The translations under genes and the position numbers were made by a program. Below are positions 1-12,700 of a stretch of 64,000 bases of DNA, piece by piece (position 1 is the stretch's first letter; the number at the start of each line of letters is the position of its first letter). The notes under the pieces are model-generated. The model was not told the origin of the DNA. It ran no database searches and saw only the letters and a program-made list of their open reading frames with translations. The DNA is taken from NCBI GenBank assembly GCA_023053545.1, contig JAKZAN010000001.1, positions 12,540,024 to 12,604,023 of the forward strand, given 5' to 3'. The DNA is from Lepidurus packardi (taxonomy: Eukaryota > Arthropoda > Branchiopoda > Notostraca > Triopsidae).

Positions 1-758
1 AACATTGATCTAACATGTATTGACAAGGGGGAAGGCAGTAGTGTACCCTCCTAAAGCGTGCCGGATAGGAGTCTATGTGATTTTATGGGGCGAGGGGGTT
101 GAGAGGGGTAAATTTTTGGATATAGGGATGCAGTGTGTGGCTGCTGCATGTTCTTCCCGTTTTCCTGGGTTATCAGTTGTATTGATATTTGGGCGGGGAA
201 CTTTCTCTCTCTCTCTACTACTACATATATTTATACAACTATGGGGAAAAAGGGCTATATATCGAAGGCGGGGGTGCTTGGGTTTTATCATAGTGCTCAA
301 TGCCAGGCCATAAAGCAAAGTCGAAGAAACTTTTCTTCCATGGTTGTTGAATAAGAGCTGTCATCGTTGATCGCCCGCCGGTTTGTGTGCTCGTCCTGGA
401 TAAAAAGGCGGGAAAGAGATTTTTTCTTTCTTTTGGCCCACTATGGGGGTATTGCTGCCTTTTTTTATTTATTTTTTTTGCTGCAGTTTAAGCTTTAACG
501 TTGTGTTAAAGAAAGCTCTGTGTACACCCTCAAAAGAATCGAGATGTGAGAGGCAGCTTACTTAAGACTATTGCTCTTGTGGCGATAAACCATGTGACTT
601 GTGAGATCCTCCTTTTGCCCTCAACTAACTTTTTAGTTCAGTTTGTCTTGGTTCAATGCTGAAAGCATTGAGCATGCATGGAGGGCTATATCAAAGAATC
701 CCAAGCATTTTTTTGCATATTAACATACGTTTGTGCTTTCTATTAATGCTATCAACGC
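1..758. other. Gene-free left edge, nothing recognised
   Basis: The frames here are short and run through T-rich and CT-rich tracts. I see no splice-flanked frame with convincing protein-like composition. It includes a poly-T stretch near 450-480. It ends where the first copy of the ~400 bp inverted-repeat element begins. Confidence 0.5.
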
Positions 759-1158
759 GGCCAAGGTGCACTGCAAGTAGTTGATAATTTCGGTCAAAAG
801 ATGGCACTGATGTCGTACCCCTATATCATGAGAATACAGCAACTTTAAACCAAATTTGAAAGAACTTTAACGATATAATCGTTTTCTTAAAAGTATCTTA
901 TTAAGAAAATCTAGTGTACAACGCATTTTTCATTTTGAAGTATGATTTATTTAAGATTTTCAAAACTTGGAATACTACGCAACAAACGCAACACAGATAT
1001 TAAAGTAGGCCAATAGATTATGCAATAGAATTATACTTCCCGTGCGTTACTGTCGCAATACAATTTTATTATATTGCATAGTGAATTATAAGTTTTTGGT
1101 TATATTTTTTTTTGCCATACTGTAGCGCCATAAGGGGATCTTCCAGTGTACCGTGACC
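759..1158. mobile_element. MITE-like non-autonomous DNA element, copy 1
   Basis: This stretch aligns along its whole length with 32031-32442. Shared blocks appear in the same order: AAGATGGCRCTGATGTC near the left end, AAAAGTATCTTA, TTTAAGATTTTC, TTACTGTC, TTATATTGCA, and CTGTAGCG near the right end. The left end (GGCCAAGGTGCACTG) is roughly the reverse complement of the right end (CCAGTGTACCGTGACC), giving imperfect terminal inverted repeats of about 15 bp. It has no coding capacity. Size, AT richness and inverted ends fit a miniature inverted-repeat transposable element. I cannot assign a superfamily because no clean target-site duplication is visible. Confidence 0.7.
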
Positions 1159-2744
1159 CTAAACTTGATGGATATTTGTAGAGAGAGCTTTTGCCTTTAA
1201 GGATTCTTTTTTTTCTTGCCATTTTAGGAAGTTTATGATTGTTTAATCATTAGTTTGTGGCTAATTGGCTAATGGGGAGTTTTGAGCCCATCCTGTGGGA
1301 ATGCTTCACTGTTTATGTAGCATGTGGGGAGGTTTAACTTGTCCTGAAATAATTTTCTGTTTGTTTTATATGTTTTTTGGGAGAAAGCAAGAAAATTATA
1401 AGGCAACGGACCAACCGTCGTTGTTGGTCTTTTTTTTTCTTATTTGCAGATTCAATTTCATTTACATGTAAGGAGGCGCACGTCACGCGGGACCAAGACA
1501 AGCGGCGAGATGGCTGGGGACACTTAGACGAGGGGTGTGTACGCGACGAGTGTAATTTTCTTGCCCGGTGCTTGATTTACATAATCGGCTTGGGTGCGAG
1601 AGACGACTCTTAAAAGGCAACGGAGAGAACTACATATATATATACACACATACACACACATACAGACAGACATCAGTATCCATGCAAGGGCCATGAGAAA
1701 AAAAAATTCAACTTACGTGGTGAACCGGACTTGACATGAATTGATACAAACACGACATAGACATGCAGAAGTAGCTGCTATTCAACTGGCTTAAAGGTTT
1801 AAAGTTTTTATTTATTTCGTTCCTTTTTTATTTGTGTGTATAAGGGAAGCCTTTACGCGTAAAGATTTTCCTTACATGTCCCTGTCAGATCTCCTTCGAT
1901 TTAACAGTTTAACGAATTGACGCTATGTAGCTCGAATACACACATTTTGCCTTTGGTGCCCCCCCCAATTTTTGAGAATTTTTTTAAAAGAGTGTTGTTT
2001 AAACAATCTCTTTTGCTTTGTATTCAGTTAGCTCAGTATTGTAATTCCCATGAAACTTTTCGATGACCAAGCGATTGCGACTTTTCTTGTAAAGATTTTT
2101 TTTATATATTTTTTAAATATTTTTTTGGTTCTTGGCCGTCCTGGAAACCCAGCAATTGCTCTCAAGACTGTGATATAGCCCCTGCCCGACCGAACTTGCA
2201 TTTTAGAACATACCAAGAATGCCTTTATTTTCATTGGAGAGGGAAAAACATGCGTTACTTGACATGGATTTATGTTGGAAAAGCAGTGTTGTATGGTGTC
2301 CTCTCGCATTGAAACGTTTTTGCTCATTACTTGGCTCAGGGGGCTGAAATTTCTGCCTCAGCACCAAGAGTTTGTGTTGATGAGATTTTCCCCAGCAAAA
2401 TGCTGCTTGCTCGACAAGGTGCGAAGCATGCATGCAAGCGACAAGACAGAAGTGAAGCATGAGCGATTACGGACTACAATGTCCGCATTGCGATGTGCGT
2501 TTGCTCTACACTTTCCTACATTAGCACCTATACCGAACGTACACTAGTCATGTGTGATAGTACATGATCCCGGCTGCGCTTTACCAAACTTTGTGAATAT
2601 ACTCTGGTCGTGTTTAAATAAGTGTAGCATTGACAATAGTTGGATCATTTTCGATATTTTACACAATTTTGGTTATTTTTTCAAGAATCTGAATTCAATT
2701 AATCTCAATAGCTTTTCAGCTGAGTATTCAAAACTGTAATTTTT
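1159..2744. other. Intergenic or intronic, no firm gene
   Basis: AT-rich sequence with a small TA/CA microsatellite at 1631-1672. One weak exon-like item is noted: a very good acceptor (T-rich tract then TTATTTGCAG) ends at about 1448. It is followed by an open frame to about 1610 reading CKEAHVTRDQDKRRDGW and ending in a stop. No upstream partner exon was found, so it is not called as a gene. Confidence 0.35.
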
Positions 2745-3065
2745 TAAACAATAATGTTGGCTGTGGAATCGTAAGCTTTACTTAAAAGTCGCAATTTTTT
2801 TCACTTTTAAGTAAGCCTTGCAGTTCCACAGCTTTCATTACTACCTACCCAAAAAAAACTTTTCTTGATTACATTTTAATTTTTTTAAGTCAAACCTGTA
2901 ACCTTTTTAAAACAATATGTTGGCTCAGGAATTGTAAGTTTTCCTTCTTTTTTTTTTTTTTTTTACTTTTTTTGTAAAGCTCATAGTTCCAGAGCCATCA
3001 TTACTGTTCACCAAAAAAAAAAATATTAAAATGTATAAACTTTTTCTTTTGGTGAGCTTGTTACC
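2745..3065. repeat. Two tandem diverged hairpin repeats
   Basis: Two related foldbacks lie about 165 bp apart. In the first, arms 2760-2789 and 2803-2832 pair over 30 nt with about five mismatches around a 13 nt loop (GCTGTGGAA paired with TTCCACAGC, and CTTAAAAGT paired with ACTTTTAAG). The second (about 2921-3000) opens GGCTCAGGAATTGTAAG and closes GTTCCAGAGCC around a T-rich loop. Both are preceded by AAACAATAWTGTTGGCT-like sequence and followed by CATTACT plus a poly-A-rich stretch. That supports duplication of one foldback unit, possibly a small MITE. No protein is encoded. Confidence 0.65.
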
Positions 3066-5726
3066 TGTTGCCAAACTAGGAAGAATAGCAAGGAGCAATC
3101 GAACTCACATATACAACTTGCGTCACTTGGGAAAGTTAAGGTAACATGGGTGTTTAATTTGAATAATGGCGCATTCCATATGTTAGTTAGTGCCTTATGA
3201 ACGACTTGGAAAAGTGGGGAATGTTGTAAGCTTTTCTACAGAAATATTGGTGAAAAAGAAGAGCAAATCTTGCATGTTCAAGAAGTGTTTTATAGACTTT
3301 TTAGGTAAAATAAAGTTTCGTTTCTTGGGGGGAAGCGTGTGTAATCTCTTAGTTCTCAGTTTTGAATGATCGTACTGCATTCAATTTAGAAAGAAAAAAA
3401 GGGAAAAAATCACTTCCAAAGCAGATACTCCACCGATCCTTTAGGAAAACTCTTTGATGTCAGTGCATGGAAGTTAAAGTCTTCCTCATTAACATAAAGT
3501 TCGTTGAGGCGTGGCTCGATTGCGGCAGGTGTGGATGCAAAGGGCTTTGGAAACCCTAAGAAATTCCTTCTGGCGCTCTCTTGCATGTTATTTCTGCTGT
3601 GTTTTGTGTTCTAGGACCCCAAAAGCATTGCCACAATTTGGACTAACAAGCATCAGGATTCAACCTCCAACCCCAAATAGATTTACTTTATCTAGCGCGT
3701 ACTTGGGAGAGCGCGGAGAGCTGATTACTTGCGGGTATAGTGGCGAGTAATTGTTTGCGTTGGGAAGGCAGCAATTGTTGTGCGGTTTCTCTGTGTTAGG
3801 TCGGAAAGCAAAGCTACACTATAGAGTGTTGGTTTAGGGGAACATCGTTAAGAGTTTGCGGGTAGTGGTGAATCCAAGGGTTTCCGGTTAGGTTATATAT
3901 ACATCTCTCTATATTTTGCTGATTCTTCAGCTATCACTTTGGGGTGCTCCGTACCCGAAATCCGATATTAGATTTCGACGACGGGATCATTAGGACGACG
4001 GTAGCAATGTCACAATCAGATTACCTTGTTGGCCTTCACATATAGAGCACTCCTCCCTTTTACAAAGTTGCTCTATGCCTTAACGACCGAGCTCTCTCGT
4101 GTCAGCGAACTTGGGGCTTTTTCTCGCTTTGGCCAACAAGCCCGGAGGTCACAGTACTACCAGCAAAACTTTAACCTGCCCAGTCCCAGTAACGCTGCAC
4201 AGTTGGCCTGTCCAACACTAAATTTCAGTCCGGGACTAAGTACCCCAACTTCTTTCTTTGTCATTTTTCTTTTTCCTAATTTACTTCAAACATGTCTCTT
4301 ACTTCATGACCTGGAAAGGAGGGTAAAGGAAGGTTTGCGCTGTACGAAAACTTTTGTTCAATTATTTTTGGGGGCAGAAATGAGATAGAAAAGACGCTTC
4401 TGACTTTGAGACGTTCCTTTGAACCATTTTTTAAAATAAAACTAAATGAAGAACAAAACATAGGAGTAGAACGGAGTAGAGAGTGCCAAAGATGGTTGTT
4501 TCAAGCGAGTACATTGTTGCAGTGATAAATAACTGTATTTGATACAGAGATGTATGTGTTGGGGGGGTTATGGGATCCAAGGGAGCAGGGGATGAAAAAG
4601 AGTTTGCATGTTTTATAGGCTGAGCATTTGGGCACTAAATTTAGGCGCAACTCGTGAAAAGACGAGATATTCTTATTTAAAAGTAAGAAGTGCCCTCAGG
4701 TGAATAATGGATTCTCTGTTTTAGGCTGTCATTGCCATCTTTTCGGAATAGGAAAGGGATTTTTCCTTTTTTAAAAAAAAAAAAATATTTTAAAGAAAAA
4801 GTTGGGTCCATTTAGTTGGGTCCGTAGAGTTCCCATGCATTTTTGCAGATTAGATGACGTGTTTCAAGTACTATCGACTTCCCGTTGCACTCTATATCTT
4901 TCCGTTCTGGGGGTTCATCCACATGCTCGATCCTTTCCCCTTCGTCACTCCTTTCTGGATCCCTTCCCTTTTTTGTACGGGTTATCCGTCAGTCTGGCAC
5001 ATTTGCGTCAAAAGCTAATCAGCATCGATTCGCAATCTTATAAATGGCCTATATAGCGACGTGGCAATTAAGTTTGTGTAGCTTTTTGTTGAGGATTTAC
5101 CCATGATAAGTGATGCAGGTTTGGGTTAACCATGGAAGAGTGCACACGTTACACATGGAAGAGATAGATCAACTCGATATTACCAACGCCCATGATTATG
5201 GATATTTGTCGGGGGACGAAAACTGCACCCTCCCAACCTCCCCGGAAGGTTGACTTATATGAGGAGGTTATGTTGTATGGATATGCAAGGGAACAGAAAA
5301 GATTTCTGTAATGTATTAGTTGTGTTGAGCAGCAGTCAAGTCAGGTGGAAACAATGCATTGCGAATGCTCATACATATCACGTTATGGTTGTTGCACGAC
5401 ATTTATGTGCAGAGCAAACAGGATACTTGATGCATCGGCGCGCACCGCACAGTAGAGACGTGGACATTGTACCCCGTAATATTATACGAAAGGGTACGTG
5501 TCCATCGAATTTCTATATGAGAAACGAAACCCCCCTCGTCGGTTGCTGCATTGATCATGCAAATGTCACCTGCTGATTCCGTTTAATAGTCTTGGAATGG
5601 ATGCTTGTAGTGTTGGAAACTTGTCATTTGCGTAATTGCAAATCCACTGGCTATTCTTAGCTATTGAATAAAGCTCCCTTTTTAGGATTAAAGGCGATTT
5701 TGAGCACTTTTGTTTATTATTTATAT
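3066..5726. other. No firm gene
   Basis: Mixed composition with scattered short frames. A weak 62 nt exon-like piece lies at about 3080-3141 on the plus strand (acceptor TTGCCAAACTAG, donor AAG then GTAACA). It is too short to call. Nothing else is recognised. Confidence 0.35.
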
Positions 5727-5808
5727 TTTTTTTTAATATGATTATTTTAATATAATAAATTTATTATATATATTATATTATATATATTATATTATTTATA
5801 TATATTAT

Positions 5809-5888
<80 letters not shown>
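5727..5888. repeat. TA microsatellite tract
   Basis: Interrupted TA/TTA sequence turns into an uninterrupted TA run from about 5813 to 5888, roughly 38 dinucleotides. It is a simple sequence repeat with strong hairpin potential and is probably length-variable between individuals. Confidence 0.95.
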
Positions 5889-5891
<3 letters not shown>

Positions 5892-8800
5892 TTAGTTATA
5901 TAGTAATATAGTCATAGGTATGGTATGGTATATGTATAGTGGGAAGGTGCAAAGGAAAGGTTGTAAAGGAAGGTTCTACAGCAGTTTGGCAAAGAGTTTT
6001 CTTCGATTAGCAGGTTTGCAGATTCCATGCAGGCCCGCAAGTCGTTGGTCAAAGTCCAATTTGTGATAGTTAAACATACAAAGTCTGTGTAACTGTGCAG
6101 AGCAATTAAGGTTGTCTTGAAAAGCCAAGGCAAGGAGACCGTATGATAAGAAAAGGCAAACTCAGGGCCGAAAATCAAAGACCTAAAATCACAGTTATCA
6201 GCTTGTTACTGGCGAGTCTTGTAATTTGGGGCTCCCACACACGGCACCGCAGCAGGAGCCACTTTGCGTGTCGTACAGTAATGAAGTTGGGGAAGCATAT
6301 ATAACTCATGTATGCACACAGCGAAGAGGGGGCTGGTTTGGGTGGAAGGGAAAAGCCTCCATTATTTAGCCATGTTTCTCCAATTGAGTTCTTGTACTCG
6401 AAACATCAACTTCAGCCATCAGCATTTTGCTTTGCTCACTTGCTATGCAAATCAAGGCTCAAGTTCCACGAGTCCGCAGTATCTTCTTTCCCCATGTACC
6501 CCCTTCACCCCTTTTGGGGTTGCGCGGGTCCGTGCATGGCCTCCTTAACGTTCCGTATATTCTTGATTTTCGGCGGCGGCGGTCTTTATTCAATGCAGAA
6601 ATACTGCGCAAAATCACCAGCAGTCGGCCGTCTTTTATCCAATTGTTGATGTAATGTCCTTTATCACATTTACCTGCCAAGATTTCCGTTTGCTGTCGTT
6701 CCCACGGGGACTGCAAGCCCCGCCCTCCTTGCATCTGAAACTTTGCGGGTTACCCGGGAAAAGCCATTTTTTTTATTTACTTTTTAGTTTAGAGAGAATA
6801 CTGTACTCAAAAGGTCACCATATTCCGTCCACTGCTGAGTGTAGATTAAAAGGAAAAGGCTGAGGCAGACTTAATAGCTTGTTCATTGATTAGTAAACAT
6901 GCATGCATCACCATCGAACCTTTTACTCATGCTTCATCTAGCAAATCTCCATATAGTCGTGTAGCGTAGAGTGATACCCTTTTATGGGTCCTCTCTATAC
7001 CGTCTCCTACTCCCCAACCCCCTTTTGGCCGCCACACACAAACACATACACAACACACGGCGAGCTTTAGTTCTGATACACTTATAGCTTTTAGCCTTTT
7101 TAGCTTCTCGCGCTCGCCATGTTGTGTTTTGTTGTGTGTGTGTGTTATTGCTGCTGGCTGCTTCTGCTCATCTAATCGCGGTGATGAATCGGCGCGTAAC
7201 GACAATAAATAACCCGTGTCAGCGTAACAAGAAGTGATGTGCTTGATGGGCGCTCTTCGGGTGCACAGCGTCGCGTGCTTCTCAATAATGCCGTTGGCAG
7301 CAGCATTGGCACTTGGCCCCTCTGCACTAGACTCGACTCGACCCTGGGAGTACGGCTAGCAAATAGGGACTACCCCCTTTTTTCGTTCGCCAAGTTGTTA
7401 CCCCATCACGTCCTGCACTCGGCCTACATTATAGTCCGTTGTCCTGTACATTACACCCCTGTAAAAGACAAGACTGTACCGTACGACGAGCACTATACAC
7501 ACCCGTTTTACGTATTTTTACGTTTACATGCTGGGGAAAGTGTTGTCCCTTTACCGGACCCACTCCCCCTTCCTTTTTTTCTTCTTTTTTTGGGGTAAGC
7601 TTTTTTGGGTGTACGTACTCGTCAGTACGGGGTCTTCAGCGAGTCCCCAGCCTTGATTTGATTAGGACAAGAAAATTGTGAATAATCGTCTGTCCTTCCC
7701 TTCCCCCCGCGAAATGTTCTTTTCGTTAGAAGGAGCTTTTATCTTCGTTCGGACAGTATAGTACTATTAGCCTGGGGGCAAAAGCCGAGCCAAAAACATT
7801 TACAAATGTAAACGGTCTCTAATAAAAACTCAACGTGCACCTCTTCTTCCTTCTCATTGCCTTAAAAGCTCTCTGTCTTGCTTGAAACCTTTCGACGCGC
7901 GTTTATGACCGACATCAAGGAATGTACGACGTGTGTGTCTTCAAGTTTTGATAGACACTGTTTGTTGACTGTTTTTGTTGACTGTTTTTGTTGACGCTGA
8001 ATTAAAAGAAAAAAGTCAAATCTGTGAGGGGATTGAGGCTCGGCCGTAATCAAGCACTGTTACATGGCCCCAAATGCCTGACGAAGTTTTACGAAGGAGC
8101 GAAAAGGGATAGGTTTTTAAGGTTTTCAAAGGGAGTTTAATTAGGGATGCCATGCCGTTGAAACAGTTTTGCTGAACGAACACAAGCGAGATTAAAAGGA
8201 GAGAGGGGAGAGAGATCGAGATAGACCTCCCCCAATCTTGGCGTCATCAACTTGGCCGCGACTCATTTGCATGAGCATCGATTGAACCCATTGACGAGGT
8301 TAGCAGGAAAGATGAGCTTGTTGTTTGGTTTGGTCCAAAAGAGGCTCCAAAAGAGGCTGAGGGAAGAGAAATTGCTGCTTGGCTACCGCAAGACTCCCCC
8401 CTTCCCTTCTTGAGCTCGGCGGAGTATACTTTCCTTTTCAACAAACCCCACACAGCTTACTTCTACTCGTCTGCTCATCTTCCGCATAGCGTTGCGTAGC
8501 ATCTTCGGGGGATTTTTTTGTATAGTCTCCCGCTCGTCTTTCCTGCTTTAGCTGCCGCCAATGCCACCACCCTTGTTATCGACGGGTACAACAGGTTCAT
8601 CGCGTAATCCCATCCCAGAGTATAAAGTATTAGTGCCTGCAATAGGATTCCCTCCACCCTCCACTGTGTGTAAAGGGGGGATGCAGGGTTTTAACATGTA
8701 ATCACCGTGTGGGAGTGTGGGGAGATACGCTTTTTTTCTTCCTGTGGGACTTGGAATCAACACATAACCAGACTTTATTAAATTTCTTCTGGGAGCAGAA

Positions 8801-8895
8801 AAGAGCAGATAAGATAGGTTGTAGTGCACGAGTTAGTGTAAAGAGGAAAATTTGACCTTTGTCTGTTTAATTTTTGTTTCCTTGTTTAAACTTTT
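5889..8895. other. No firm gene
   Basis: Contains GT-rich and CT-rich stretches (7030-7060, 7130-7145). A 13 bp tandem (ACTGTTTTTGTTG, about three units) lies at 7958-7995. A short frame near 7244 begins MGALRVHSVACFSIMPLAAA and then stops after 37 codons. It looks hydrophobic at its start, but the start context is poor and nothing follows it. Confidence 0.35.
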
Positions 8896-8898
8896 CGC

Positions 8899-8906
8899 GT
8901 ATAAAT
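8899..8906 (+). promoter_or_regulatory. Possible TATA box
   Basis: GTATAAAT lies about 90 nt upstream of an ATG in an excellent vertebrate or insect start context (GCCAGCCATGG at about 8986-8996). A start of transcription roughly 30 nt downstream of the box would leave a short leader. This is a sequence match only; TATA-like strings are common in AT-rich DNA. Confidence 0.25.
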
Positions 8907-8991
8907 CTTGTAGTGTTTTCTTGCGCTGGTGCACGTTAAAAGCGCTGCTGCTCCTGTATTATGCTTTAGTTTTCTTCCGTTGACGCCAGCC

Positions 8992-9120
8992 ATGGGCTTT
9001 AGCTATGCAAGAACTAAGATGAATGGTGATTACGTGTCGAGTAAGGAGAGGACCCACAGGGATAAAGTTAAGGCGTTTCAAACGCTTTTTTTGCCCCTCT
9101 TATATGGTGTGTCATGGTAA
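8992..9120 (+). CDS. Possible short ORF or first exon, unknown function
   Basis: An ATG in a near-perfect Kozak context opens a 42-residue frame (MGFSYARTKMNGDYVSS...) ending at a TAA. A TATA-like box lies about 90 nt upstream. Two GTAAGG donor-like sites fall in or at the end of the frame, one after codon 16-17 and one overlapping the stop codon. The ORF could therefore be the first coding exon of a spliced gene rather than a complete peptide. I do not recognise the peptide and no downstream exon was identified. It could be a chance combination of a TATA string and a good start context. Confidence 0.2.
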   Translation: MGFSYARTKMNGDYVSSKERTHRDKVKAFQTLFLPLLYGVSW

Positions 9121-9248
9121 GGGACGTTGTTTGAATACGGCCGATTGTGTGTTCAAAGGAACAGAGAGAGAGATCGTGAAGTGAAGGGAATTTTCTTGTG
9201 AGATATTTAGTTTTAGAGACAAGGAGTCAAGACAGGGGCTGAATCTCC

Positions 9249-9296
9249 TAGATTCGAAATCGTCTAAATTCGAGATCGTCTAGATTTCCTAGACGG
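9249..9296. repeat. 16 bp tandem repeat, three units
   Basis: Three adjacent 16-mers share the plan TAGATTCGAAATCGTC, the third more diverged. The units are partly palindromic around TTCGAA and TCTAGA-like cores. Confidence 0.8.
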
Positions 9297-12084
9297 CAAA
9301 AAAAAAGAAGTAAAATTGAAAAAATCTACAAAATTAAAATAGGTGTGTCAAATAAACCGTAGACTAAAAACGGAATTCCCATCGATCAAGCGTGACGTAA
9401 CTGTTCGCGTGCTTCCACATTTGTCTTTTGCCTGAAGGACAGACGCGTACAGTACGAATGCGTTAGGTACTGTACGTCTGAGAGCCGTTTCATAATTGGT
9501 TTGTAGGAATGAGTTTTGTTCATCAAACTGTATTCCTTCTATTTAACCGAGCAGTGAAAAAGAGATACATCCTTGTGACGCGTTCAGTACAGTACAATAC
9601 AGTACTTACCATACTACTGCATGCAGTAATAGCCAGACAAGACCTTAGCTAACCCGTTTGATGGTGATGAAAAGGTGAAAAAGGGGTTTCAACATGCTGC
9701 CTGGCGAAACATTATAATTAAGACTGGGAGAGGGTAAAACAAGAAGCTTCAGGGGGGGTGGTAGAGCGCTATCGTTATTGGGCGTTTGTGCCGGTACCGC
9801 TGCAGCACTTCTTTCCCTTCCCTTTACTGCGATTACGCAAAGCAAGTATGTACTGAATGCACAGCAAGTACCGTGAGCACATAGATACTTGTCCTGACGA
9901 CCATTTAGGCTCTTCTATTATTATTATTATTATTTGTTTTTTTTTTACCATCAAGACCTGGTAGTTCTATGCAACGAACTTGTTAGCCGAACGCAAAACT
10001 TCTATTTTTGTAGTAATTTTGTTTTCAGGGGGAAAAAATCTAAATTCCTGGTCTGACATTTAGTTAGAATTTACGTTCACAGTTTATTTGCCCGTTTTAA
10101 GCTATAACGCACATAGTGCTGTGAGTTACTTGGTTCCCCTTGCAAAATTTAATTAAGCTACTCGATTCTATTGAGCTTACCCTTTTTTTTTTACCCCCCA
10201 GCCGCCCGTTCTTGTAATGAGACAAACCACGCAAAGGAAGTAAATAACCAGGCAGGAAAATGCAATGTTCTCTTAAAAAGTAAAACTCGATTCATGAGAG
10301 AGAGAAAGGGAGAGAGAGGGAGAGAAAAAAATTGGAGCCCGTAATAGAGACAAGTTGGTGGCAATAAAGACGTTAGGTCTATAGGGATTTGCAACTGGTG
10401 TGGTGTGTGTGTATGTGTGCAAGCCCGGCAGCCAGAGTCAGTGAAGAGAGAAAGAGAGAGAGAGAGAAAAGACAGCAGTAATGTATAAAGAAAGCGAATA
10501 AATATAAGGAAAAATAGGCAGTCAGAGAGGACGGCCAAAGAAGCAAAAGGGGGGGGGGGTATAGGTGTGGGGGGTTCGCCTGCCAAGGAAAAGTGGGTGA
10601 GCCCCTAGCGACTCGTTATTGATAGTTGCATGTGGCAACAGGCTGCCTTGATTTATTAATGCTTACATCAAGGGACAATGGGTCTAATCAATATCAGGGG
10701 AACCTGCCAACCATGTTGTGTGTCATATACTAAGCTGGCGCTCCCTTCGGCCCGTACCGCTGTCGCAGCCGCCCTGGAAACTCTTTCTGGCTCTTTCAAG
10801 CTTTAGAACGCGGGTAAGAAATAAAGAGAGCGAGAGTGGAGCCAAATGTTCTCATTTTCATATACACCGAACCAACTTGTCAATTCCTAATTTCTTTTTC
10901 GTCCTTGAAGAAGCCAAAGCTCTTTTCTTGGACAACTTTTGATTAGACTCCTTGGCATTGTATAACTTCCTTTTTCTAGTCTATAACCATCACGTTCTTT
11001 CCGGGTAAAAGAATGAAGAGGACATTTTCAATGCATTGCGTTGCTGTGCCCACCGAAGGAGACAGTACGGTATCTACCCACGGTATATAGGTTTTTCCTT
11101 GTACTGATGTGACATAAACGAGAAGAAAATGAAGGCGGCCGAGCATAGAGGATATGAAAGTCTTGATGTTTTCTACTGTACAGATGATTTGTCTTGAAAT
11201 GATAGACAGGTGTACAGTTTTGTTGTTGGGGGAACCGGAATGGAGCGTATTATACTGCTATAGGCCAGAGATTCCGTGGGTTCTCCAAGATAACTTTCTG
11301 AAGCCCAAGCCTTTGTGTTGCTTGAGCAGATATAGCTTGCAGTAGTGGGCTCTTCCAAAGTTTGAGGGGGGGGGGGGGTGAAGATGTGTGCCAGATAAAT
11401 ATACCTTATAGAGCAGTACAAGAGCAACAGGAACCGAAATTGTACTCGACAAACATTACAAAAGCAGGCGGGTTTTGTGTTGGATAGTTGCAGAGTTACC
11501 AACCATGTCGAGTCAAACTCAGCAAGACCATGCCTTGTTCATATTTAGAACGATTGAGCTTTATTGAGCGGAAAACTTGTAATTAGTAGGATTTCAGGAC
11601 TATGGGGAGCCATAGCACAGCAAATTAGGACAGTTAAAGCGTTGCGTATTACTAAACATGTGCTCTAATAAACGTATAGCCTATAGGTGCTTTGGATGTA
11701 CTGGATGAGTCTGTTACGTACAGTACTGTATATAATGCCTTTTGTAATAGCACCAATTGTATAATATAATCCAGAGTCAGCAATTGCATTGTATTTTCTG
11801 GAATCCCGTGCCGGTATTGCAGCTCTGTTAGGCGATTAGGACGGGATGCAAAACGGCAAAGAGAGCGAAAAGAAATTATGTAGCGAATTACAGTCTCAAA
11901 AAGTTCCATTGAAGTAAACTAAATAGTTTATAGGTATATTTGAGTGTACTGGTATGTTTTGCCTCTAATGTAAAACGACAATTACGGTCCGTTTGGTACA
12001 GTATAATACATAACCCTACAAATACTAAGTAATGTAAGGAAGGAAAAGTACTCTGAAAAGGCAAAGTAACTGTGACTAGGCCCG
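9297..12084. other. No firm gene; simple repeats
   Basis: Contains a TTA microsatellite (9917-9934), GA-rich tracts (about 10292-10327 and 10445-10470), an 11-base G run (10549-10559) and a 13-base G run (11366-11378). Several TACAG/TACTG pentamer runs occur, for example near 9585-9606. The long minus-strand frame across 10.2-10.6 kb is made of these GA tracts and is not called. Confidence 0.45.
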
Positions 12085-12700
12085 ACTTGGAGCGTTACTC
12101 CGGTCTGCCTAGCAATTTGGCCCGTCCAAACTATAGAAGCTACCGACTTTTCCTACAAGCCCAGGCCGACATTCGCAGCGTTACTTCGGCTTAATTTGCA
12201 CATGAGCAAATAACATGCAATAATGAATAGTCACCAGTTACTGAACACATTTTTGGCCCTAAAACGGCAAATAAAAAAGAAGAAATTGCAGAGCAAATTT
12301 CCAAAAAAGTTCTGTTAAGCGAATCGAATAACTTGTTGTTTGTTCGAGTGTAAGTAACGAAACAATTGTTCGCTAAGTAGACTTTGCAAATTGACCAATG
12401 ACATTGCTTTCATGTCATTTCGACCAGTCCTGTCATTTACAGCCTACTCGTCGGCTTGCTTGCAAATGAGCAAACAAATTCAACAATGAATAGTTCACCA
12501 GTTACTGAGCACATGAACTTAAGGTCACCGACCCTTCCTATTAGCCCAGGCCGGGATTCATGGCGTTACTTCGGCTTGCTTTGCAAATGAGCAAACCATT
12601 CAACAATGAATAGTCAGCGGTAACTTAACACACGTTTGGCTCCTAACCGCGTAACATCGTATTACTCCGGCTTTCAAAGTATACTTTGTGTCACTATAAC
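12085..12700. repeat. Complex repeat block, copy A (CTCCGG / GCAAATGAGCAAAC family)
   Basis: Two tandem sub-units carry the same ordered words: CTACCGAC, CCCAGGCCGGGATTC, GCGTTACTTCGGCTT, GCAAATGAGCAAAC, AACAATGAATAGT and CACCAGTTACTGA. The block at 12377-12440 (GACTTTGCAAATTGACCAAT, then CATTGCTTT) matches 59374-59440. The block is therefore a copy of the family seen in full at 59.34-59.97 kb. Here only one of the two inverted arms is evident. It has no coding capacity. It is a dispersed non-autonomous repeat of unassigned class. Confidence 0.75.

Noticed and set aside
10191-10586. 131-codon minus-strand frame
   Set aside because: Built largely from GA/CT simple repeats. Pro/Leu/Ser-rich with no domain.
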